Assembly: GCF_013409365.1 (NCBI RefSeq)
Contig: NZ_JACCBA010000001.1
Location: forward strand, 992,001-1,056,000
Direction: 5' to 3'
From: Actinomadura luteofluorescens
GTDB taxonomy: Bacteria > Actinomycetota > Actinomycetes > Streptosporangiales > Streptosporangiaceae
DNA: 64,000 bases
Notes under the pieces: model-generated
What the model was told of the DNA's origin: nothing
The model's database searches: none
The model's input: the letters and a program-made list of their open reading frames with translations, nothing else
Shown here: positions 57,534 to 64,000 of the stretch, one piece after another
Layout: every line of letters begins with the position of its first letter
Position numbering within the stretch: position 1 is the first letter of the stretch
Position numbers and translations under genes: made by a program

Positions 57534-60500
57534 TCAGACCGGAATCGGATATATATCGCAGTCCGCGCGGGCTCCCTCTTGCGCGGCCGCTGTGGCCAGA
57601 TGCTGGGGGCCGTGTACCCTGCGCATGCCGTCGATGGCGCGCTCCGTCAGGCTGCCGGCCTCCTGCTCCTCCTCCAGCGCGCGCAGGTCGAGCCCGAGGT
57701 TGAGCATGCATGCCAGCGAGGTGGGGTGCTCCTCCCCGAGGACGCGCTGCGCCCGTTCCAGGGTCTCCCGGTCCCTCTCCATGGCCTCATGGAAATTGCC
57801 GACCGCGTAGTGGTCACTGGCCAGATTGATCGCACAGACGATGCTGCGCGGGTGGTCGATGCCGAGGACCCGGGTCAGGACCTCCAGTGCCGCCTCGTCC
57901 AGCTTCTTGGCCTCTTCGAGCTGCCCGTTCAGCCGGAGGGCGACCGCGAGGTTGATGTTCGCGCTCGGCGTGTTGGGGTGATCGGGGCCGAACATCCGCA
58001 GGAAGTTCTGCGCCGTGATGCGCGCCAGACGAATCGAGTCGCCGAGCCTGCCGACCTGGCGCAGGTTCACCGCGTGGTTCAGCGCGGCGGAGATCGAACC
58101 CGGATGGTACTGCCCGTACCGCTCGTTGTAGCGTTCAAGCGCCTCGGTGGAGAGATCGAGTGCGCGCTCGTGGTCTCCTGCCTTGCGCTCCATCACAGAG
58201 AGCGCGGTCAGGCTTTCGGCAAGGCCGGCGAAACTGCTGCCGAATGCGGATTCGAGGCGCTGCGCGTTCTGCCGCGTCAGCTCTCTCGCCACTTCGAAGT
58301 GGCCCAGCTCCATCTCGTCCACGGCGACCGCCGCCAGGGACGACAGGGTCCGGCCGTGGTGCTCCCCGAAGATGTTGATCAAGTGCCGGTAGGTCTGCCG
58401 GTCGAGATCGCACGCCGCCCGGAAGTCACCGTTGAGGCGGAGGCTGATGGCGTAGAGGTGAGCCTGCTGCAGGGTGGTGGGGTCGTCCTCGCCGTACATA
58501 CGGCGCAGTGCCTCGAAGGAGCGCCTGTCGTATTCGAGAGCCTGCTGGAACTGCCCCAGGTAGCGCAGGTCGGCCGTCACGAAGCGCTGCGCGTCGATCG
58601 TGCGCTCGTCGTCCGCGCCGTGCTCCTCGGCCCGCAGGTCGCGGACCCGGAGATGGTGAACGTACGCCTCCTCGAACCGCCCCTGCAGGCGCATGGCGCG
58701 ACCAAGGTGCAGCATGGCCTCCTGCACCTGCTCGTTGCCCTCGCCCAGCATCTCCGTCCAGGTCTTGACCGCGGTCTCCGCCAGTTCGAGGAAGCCTCGG
58801 TGGTCGCCCCACTGGAAGAGGAAGTCGATCTCGTTGAGGACGAGCCGGCGCGTCCAGGGGTCGTCGAAGCCGACGACGCCCGAGTAGTGGACGTGCGGCA
58901 GCAGATCGGCGTAGCGCCGCCAGTTGGCGGGCAGCGCCGGGTCGCGCGGGTCGAAGTTGGCCATCAGCTGGTAGCCGCACCGGCGCAGCTCCTCGGCCTC
59001 TCCGGGCGGGATCTGCCCGACGAGGACGCGCTGGACCAGGCGGTGCAACATGATCGTGTTGTGCTTGTGGCTGATCCTCGCCAGGGCGTACCGGTTGATC
59101 GCACGGATCGCGCGCCCCCGCCTGACCGGGTCCCCCAGGGCCTCGATCAGCTCGGGAGGACCGTCGACGTTGCGCGCGCCGGACAGCATCCGCAGCGAGA
59201 TCGGCTCCGGCGCGAAGAACGCGCAGACCTGGAGCAGTTGCAGCGCCGCGGGGTCGCTCGTCCGCAGCCGGTCCAGGGAGACGTTCCAGGGCCGCGGCGA
59301 CCGGCAGCTCGTTGGCCACGAGCGCGGCGTCGGCCAGCAGCTCGGTCGCCTTCTCGTGCTTCTCCCTGAAGAGCTGGAGGTACTCGTCGACCGGCATGCC
59401 GGTCTCGGCGAGCCAGACTCCGGCCTGGGCGATCGCCAGCGGAAGGTCGCCGAGCACCTCGGCGAGCTCGTCCGCCTCGGCGTCGGCGAGCTCGGGCCCG
59501 CGGAGGCGGAGCAGGGCCTTGCTCTCCTCCCGGGCGAAGACGTCGACCTCCAGGGAGCTGGCGACCTTCGTCCACTCCTGGTTGCGGGAGGTGACAAGGA
59601 TCTTGCCCGGGCCGTTGGTCGGGAAGAAGTCGCGGACGTCCTGGAGTTCCTCGGCGTTGTCGAAGACCAGCAGCCAGTTGCGGTAGGGGCGGCCGAGGCG
59701 CAGCGCCTCGCGGACGGCCGGCACCGCGACGTTGACCTCCTGGCTGACCGGCAGGTCGAGCTCGGCCGCCAGTTCGGCGAGGTCCTGCTGGATCTGGCCG
59801 GGCCGCTCCGATCTGATCCACCAGATGACGTCATAATCCGCCATATGACGGTAAACATATTCAATGGCTATCTGGGATTTGCCGACCCCGCCCATTCCAT
59901 GCAAAGCCTGCGGCAGGACCGCCGTCGTTCCCTCCGAAAGGCGCTCATGGAGTTGCTCCAGCAACTCTTCCCGCCCGGTGAAACTGATGTTCTGTGGAGG
60001 TACGTTTCCCCAGACGGGCGGCGGCTCGTCCGCCTTGCGCCCGACTTTCTCCGGGATATCTCGAACTGTCACACCGACTCCAAGGTGGGGGGCCTTGACA
60101 ATGTCCTCAGGTCTGGTGAGCGCATCGAGAGCGGCGATGTCCAGCGATTGCATGGAGCCAGTCCTTCCCGCATCTCGCACGGCTCTAGCCTGGATTCGTT
60201 CATAGAGAGGGTCAATTTTGCCGTGGAGTTCGGCGTCCAGCGCCTTCGCCGGCCTGAGATAGGGCCCGGCCAGCGCCCTGAAGACATGCAGAACGGGAAG
60301 GGCGAACGGCACGAGTTCGGCAGTCAATTCTGGCATTTCAGCCCGCTCCGGCGCGGTGACCAGTCCGGCCAGATCGCGGAGCCCGGCGATGCGGTCGCCC
60401 AGATGCCGGGCCACCGTCGTCAGCACCCGGGTCGTGTCGGAGCGCCGCCCCCCGGCGAGGAGTTCGTCGCGGACCCCGGGAGCGAAGTCGAAGACGACCT

Positions 60501-62010
60501 CGTCCCGCGCGTCGGCCCCCGGCCCGGGCTCGGGGCCGACCCGGTGCAGCAGTCCGCTGCCGACCAGTTCGACCAGGTCGGAGGGCCGCGACTCCGGAAG
60601 CATGGTGCGCTGGACGAGCCGCATGACCGGGGCGTTCAGGGGCGCCGCGGCCAGGTGCACCGCCAGGGCGTACACGGTCGGGCTGACCGCCGCGCGGAAC
60701 CGCCGGACGATCTCGGGCGCCGACGCCTCCGAGGGCGGGGCCTCCTCGATGTCCGCCGCGTCCGGCGCCCAGGAGGGTTCCGGGGGTGCTCCGCAGACGG
60801 CGACCGCGCCGTACCAGTCACCGCGGCGCGCCGCCGCGAACCCAGCCCAGCCGGCGAGCTGCCCCGGATCCAGCTCGATCACGGGCACGTGGACATGTGA
60901 ACGGTCCGCGTGCCGGGGCTCGGCGGCCGGGTCGCCGAGGAGGGGTGCGGCGGGGTAGCGCGCTCGGTAGAGGCGGTTGGCGATCGCGGGCCGCGCCGCG
61001 TAGAGCTTGGCGGGCCTGGTGGTGAGGCCCGTGCGCCGCCACTGGCGCCGGGCGAGCAGATTGATCACCACGATCGGGGCCTGCCGGCCCCACCGGGCCA
61101 GCAGTCGCTGGGCGGCGCCCGAGTGCCAGGCGTCTCCGATCCCGTCCGTCAGCACGAAGATGAGCCGCCGGTCGCGGCGTCCCCGGGAGGTGAGGCCCTC
61201 GGCCGCGCGCGCGGCGGCCAGCGGGCCCGTCTCGCGCAACGCCAGCGGCCCGCTCTCGCCGGTGTCGGTGTCGAGCAGGTGCGTGCGGATCATCCCGAAG
61301 GCGCCGACGGCCCCGAGGCAGTCGATGAACCGCTCGGTCGTCGGCCGGTTGAGCGCGGCCAGGCGCCCGTCGTCCACGACGACGTCGAGATCGAGCCACC
61401 GTTCGGGGACGGGACGTGTCTGGGGCAGCCAGAGACCGTCCTCGGCGGCGCGGATCGCCGTCGCCTCGTCGTCCAGTTCCACCTCGCCCCGGCGGGACTC
61501 GACCGCCCGTTTGAAAGGGCGGAGCGCCTGTTCGAGGCGGCGCCGGTCGGTCAGGGGCCGTACTCCGGCGAACGGGTCGCTCCGCACGGGGAAGAGGAGG
61601 CGAGGGGGCGCGGCGTGCCCGTTCATCCCCGCCCGATGCGGTGCCGGGTCCTGCGGGCCTTCGCCTCGGGACGTTCCGAGAGCCGACGCCGGCGGCGTCC
61701 CGGCCGCACCGGGCATGGTCGCCTGCTCTGCGCCGGGAGAGGAGTCGCGCGAAACGCCGTCAGGGCCGGCGCCCTCTGGAGGCTCGGCACGATCGGCGGC
61801 GGAGGCGGCACCGTTCGCGGACCGCCGCTGCTCCGCCTGGGGTGCGCGCGCCGCGGCGGGATCTCCCTCGCGGCCCGCCGCGAGGGCGGCGGCGTTCATC
61901 TGCGCGGCCAGCCAGATGGCGTCGGAGACCTGGTGCCAAAGGGGAGGACCGGCCGGGGCGTCGGGACGTCCCGCGCCTCGCGCCGCTGGGTCTCCGGTCC
62001 GCTCGCTCAC
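57534..62010 (-). pseudogene. vWA-like / NB-ARC / TPR protein (SAV_2336, FxSxx-system type), frameshifted
   Basis: A large STAND-type protein, about 1491 residues if one base is ignored. Residues 1-130: Pro/Ala-rich lead. About 135-480: SAV_2336-type domain with vWA-like strands (LDLDVVVDDGRL; LIFVLTDGIGDAWHSG). About 690-900: NB-ARC with P-loop HGMGGVGKSQIA. The rest: many TPR/kinesin-light-chain-like repeats (FGPDHPNTPSANINLAVALR). The frame breaks at 59289-59291: a CCC run on the coding strand carries one extra C between VAAA and WNVSLDRLR. The total length of 4477 bases (3n+1) fits one insertion. The upstream frame reads on to a stop at 58426; the true TPR frame ends at 57534. The start ATG 62010 overlaps the MoxR stop as ATGA. 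A sequencing error is possible. Confidence 0.83.
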
Positions 62011-63164
62011 TCAGGCGCCACTTCCAACCGCTGCCAGATGAGATCCAGGAGACGTTCCCAGCCGGTATCGGGGTCGCTTGCACCGGAGGTGGCGAGGTAG
62101 ACGGCGTTGAGCAACTGGTCCGCGGCGAGCCCGCGGTGGCTGCTGCGGTGCTCCAGGAAACTGCGGACCAGCCGCCGGGTGCGCTCGTCGGACCGCTCGG
62201 CGAAGTGCGCGGCCACCATGTCGGCGAGCCGTGTCTCGTCGGGCTCTCCCATCGAGAACTGCAGGCACCGGCGAAGGAAGGCGGGCGGGAACTCCCGCTC
62301 GCCGTTGCTGGTGATCACCACGATGGGGAACGCCCGGCAGCGGACTCTGCCCCGCACGATCTCGGCCGTGCCGTCAGGGTCGGCGGTGTGGACCTTCACC
62401 ACGGGTTCCCGGGCGCTGACGCGGAAGAGTTCGGTAATCCCGTATTCGCCCTCCTCCAGGACGTCGAGAAGGTCGTTCGGCAGATCTATGTCGCTTTTGT
62501 CGAGTTCATCGACGAGCAGCACCCGCGGGAGCTCATAGGGCAGCAGCGCGGTACCCAGCGGGCCGAGCCGGAGGTAGTGCCCCACTCCGGCATCGGTCAG
62601 CGCGGCGACATCCGGATCCCCTTCGGCCGGCGCCTCCGGTAACTCCCCGGCCTGGCGCGCGAGCGTCCTGCGGCCGGTCGCGGCGTCCTGCGCCCGTCCG
62701 ATCGCGTCGTACTCGTAGAGGCCGTCGCGCAGCGTGCTCCGGCTGCCGATGGGCCAGCGCAGCACCCGGCCGAGGCCCAGCTCGCGGGTGATCCGGTAGG
62801 CGAGGGTCGACTTCCCGACGCCCGGGTCTCCGGTGACCAGAAGCGGCCGCCGCAGGAACAGCGCCGCGTTGACGGCGTCGACCTCCGCGGGGTCGGCCAG
62901 GCGCGGCCGCGCGCTGACGGGGCCGAGCCTGCGGACGAGGTCGCGCTCGTCGCCGGGCGGAGGCGGGAGGGCCGGTCCGCCGTCGAAGGCGCGCCACGGG
63001 GGCGGCGGGGGCAGTTCCTCGGCGAACCGCCCCTCCGGCAGGGGGCGTCCGGTGCCGCGATAGATCCACCATGCGGCGCGGGCGTCCGGGGCGGCGTCCC
63101 CCGCGCCGGCGGGCATGGGCGCGTCACGAGGGTAAGGGACCTCGGGCGGCTCGTCAGCGGCCAT
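62007..63164 (-). CDS. MoxR-like AAA+ ATPase
   Basis: A 385-residue AAA+ ATPase. After a Pro-rich N-terminus, Walker A is GDPGVGKST (112-120), Walker B VLLVDELDKSD, sensor 1 IVVITSNGE and the Arg finger region AFLRRCLQF. MoxR ATPases act as chaperones that remodel vWA-domain partners; the next gene encodes such a partner and is coupled by ATGA (62007-62010). ATG 63164 has GAAGGGGA upstream. Together with the VMAP-C gene before it, this is the core of a VMAP-type ternary system. Confidence 0.92.
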   Translation of the reverse strand: MAADEPPEVPYPRDAPMPAGAGDAAPDARAAWWIYRGTGRPLPEGRFAEELPPPPPWRAFDGGPALPPPPGDERDLVRRLGPVSARPRLADPAEVDAVNAALFLRRPLLVTGDPGVGKSTLAYRITRELGLGRVLRWPIGSRSTLRDGLYEYDAIGRAQDAATGRRTLARQAGELPEAPAEGDPDVAALTDAGVGHYLRLGPLGTALLPYELPRVLLVDELDKSDIDLPNDLLDVLEEGEYGITELFRVSAREPVVKVHTADPDGTAEIVRGRVRCRAFPIVVITSNGEREFPPAFLRRCLQFSMGEPDETRLADMVAAHFAERSDERTRRLVRSFLEHRSSHRGLAADQLLNAVYLATSGASDPDTGWERLLDLIWQRLEVAPE

Positions 63165-63333
63165 CGACGATGTCCCCTTCTGGTGTGACTATGGGTTCCT
63201 GCGATGGATGGTCGAACTCGGGCAGAACCGGTGAGGGCCACCTTAGATCGAGCATCCCCTTCGGGGCGGCCGTTCGCAAGAGCTTGTTGGGCCACGGCGT
63301 TGTGACCCTTAATCAGTCACGTCGCGTCAACCG

Positions 63334-64000
63334 TCACATCCGGGAGGCAGGGGCCCGAAGTGCACTGGAATCGTCCAGGAAGTGATTCGGGTCATCCCAT
63401 AGGAGGGTTAGTTCCAGTGCGGAGCCACCATTATGGTCATCGGACGGCGCGTTTCCCCGGAGCCGTCTGATGTCGGTCGGCAGGGTCCTGATGTCGGGAC
63501 GATCGACGACCTGCCGCACCGCCTCCCGCATTTCCGGTGCGGGCCGATCCGCCCTGTGCCAGAGCACCACGGGCACCCCGGCCCGCAGCGCCTTCCAGAG
63601 TTCGCTGCGGCCGGGCTCGCGATCGGGCGGACCGCTCAGCACGCACGCGACGATCTCGCGGCGGCTCAGCAGCCGGTCGCCCATCGGACGCGGATGCGCG
63701 GGCTCCCCCGGGGCGGCCCAGTAGGTGAGCCCGTCGACGGCGTCGACGAGCACCTGCCAGCGCTGGCGCCATGCACGGTGAAAGCCGAACGCGCGCAGCC
63801 GCTCCTGGCTCCGGACGAGGATCTCGTACTCCGCGCCGAGCGGCGGGGGATCCGGCATCTCCAGGGCGTCGCGCGTCCACCGGTCCACATCGAGATTGAT
63901 CATGTCGAGCGGCAGCACGAACTCCAGCACGAGGGAGTCGTCGAGTTCGTAGGCCCAGCCGTGCTCGGCCTCGTGGATCAGGGCGCCGACGCGCTCGCGC
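63334..64000 (-). CDS. VMAP-C domain protein (5' end outside window)
   Basis: At least 221 residues of the C-terminal part of a VMAP (vWA-MoxR associated) protein. The frame is open to the window edge. The family pattern LIHEAEHGWAYELDDSLVLEFVLPLDMINLDVDRW is followed by WRQRW, LRAGVPVVLWHR and TLLWDDPNHF. The N-terminal half, where VMAP proteins carry effector-associated domains or peptidase-like effectors, lies beyond 64000. It precedes the MoxR gene by 169 bp on the same strand. Confidence 0.85.
   Translation of the reverse strand, partial: RERVGALIHEAEHGWAYELDDSLVLEFVLPLDMINLDVDRWTRDALEMPDPPPLGAEYEILVRSQERLRAFGFHRAWRQRWQVLVDAVDGLTYWAAPGEPAHPRPMGDRLLSRREIVACVLSGPPDREPGRSELWKALRAGVPVVLWHRADRPAPEMREAVRQVVDRPDIRTLPTDIRRLRGNAPSDDHNGGSALELTLLWDDPNHFLDDSSALRAPASRM

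Noticed and set aside
58426..59289. C-terminal 290 codons of the vWA/NB-ARC frame after the frameshift
   Set aside because: Arg/Pro/Ala-rich out-of-frame sequence; the genuine TPR repeats continue in the neighbouring frame.

Overview
The window is high-GC DNA of a filamentous actinomycete. GTG and TTG starts, ATGA/GTGA stop-start overlaps, paired DUF397 genes, membrane Ser/Thr kinases, a type II polyketide synthase core and a vWA/MoxR/VMAP locus all point that way. The mix would suit Streptosporangiales/Thermomonosporaceae (Actinomadura-like), but no rRNA or other phylogenetic marker is present, so the genus is inference. No tRNA, rRNA, CRISPR array, intact insertion sequence or prophage was seen.

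Layout. (1) 1-4489, minus strand: aromatic polyketide core (KS-alpha, KS-beta/chain length factor, ACP) followed by two O-methyltransferases, the second cut by the window edge. (2) 4954-11139: an odd divergent locus with a DUF11-repeat protein and a class II terpene cyclase-like protein on minus, and a 68-residue basic coiled-coil protein, an ABC1/UbiB-type kinase and a SnoaL-like protein on plus. The DUF11 protein and the small protein end in the same basic/heptad tail. (3) 11388-15541: HIT-like protein, a cytoplasmic MsrP/sulfite-oxidase-like protein with its flavin reductase and a zinc-ribbon protein, and an NhaA antiporter fused to a DsbA-like domain. (4) 15578-18796: GT8 glycosyltransferase, NAD-dependent epimerase and a solute-binding lipoprotein, with an AT-richer gap holding a RiPP-leader-like micro-ORF. 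(5) 18899-27760: a beta-glucan regulon. LacI repressor, GH1 beta-glucosidase, two permeases and a binding protein are divergent from a secreted GH81 endo-beta-1,3-glucanase, and one copy of the same LacI-type palindrome lies in front of each arm. (6) 27942-36098: rhodanese/CMD pair, LuxR-family ATPase regulator, a small secreted protein, AraC regulator, and TetR-P450-ferredoxin with a palindromic operator. (7) 36334-47166: a LigA-type DNA ligase, two membrane Ser/Thr kinases flanking a 1537-residue HEAT-type protein, and a lipoprotein. (8) 47331-49361: aminoglycoside phosphotransferase-like kinase and an epoxide hydrolase preceded by three GTTGG-N5-CCAAC palindromes. (9) 49369-56090, minus: a sulfur operon. 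A cysteine-type leader peptide precedes an SsuCB-like transporter, two flavoprotein/2x[4Fe-4S] ferredoxin pairs and an SsuA-like binding protein, all translationally coupled. (10) 56695-57189: two convergent DUF397 genes. (11) 57534-64000, minus: VMAP-C protein (cut by the window edge), MoxR AAA+ ATPase, and a vWA-like/NB-ARC/TPR protein carrying a one-base frameshift.

Best candidates for undescribed biology are the sulfur operon with duplicated AprBA-like modules, its Cys leader and an ATPase tail of three perfect 54-bp repeats; the locus at 4954-11139 with shared tails and a cyclase that has lost its catalytic acid; and the VMAP-type conflict system at the right edge.
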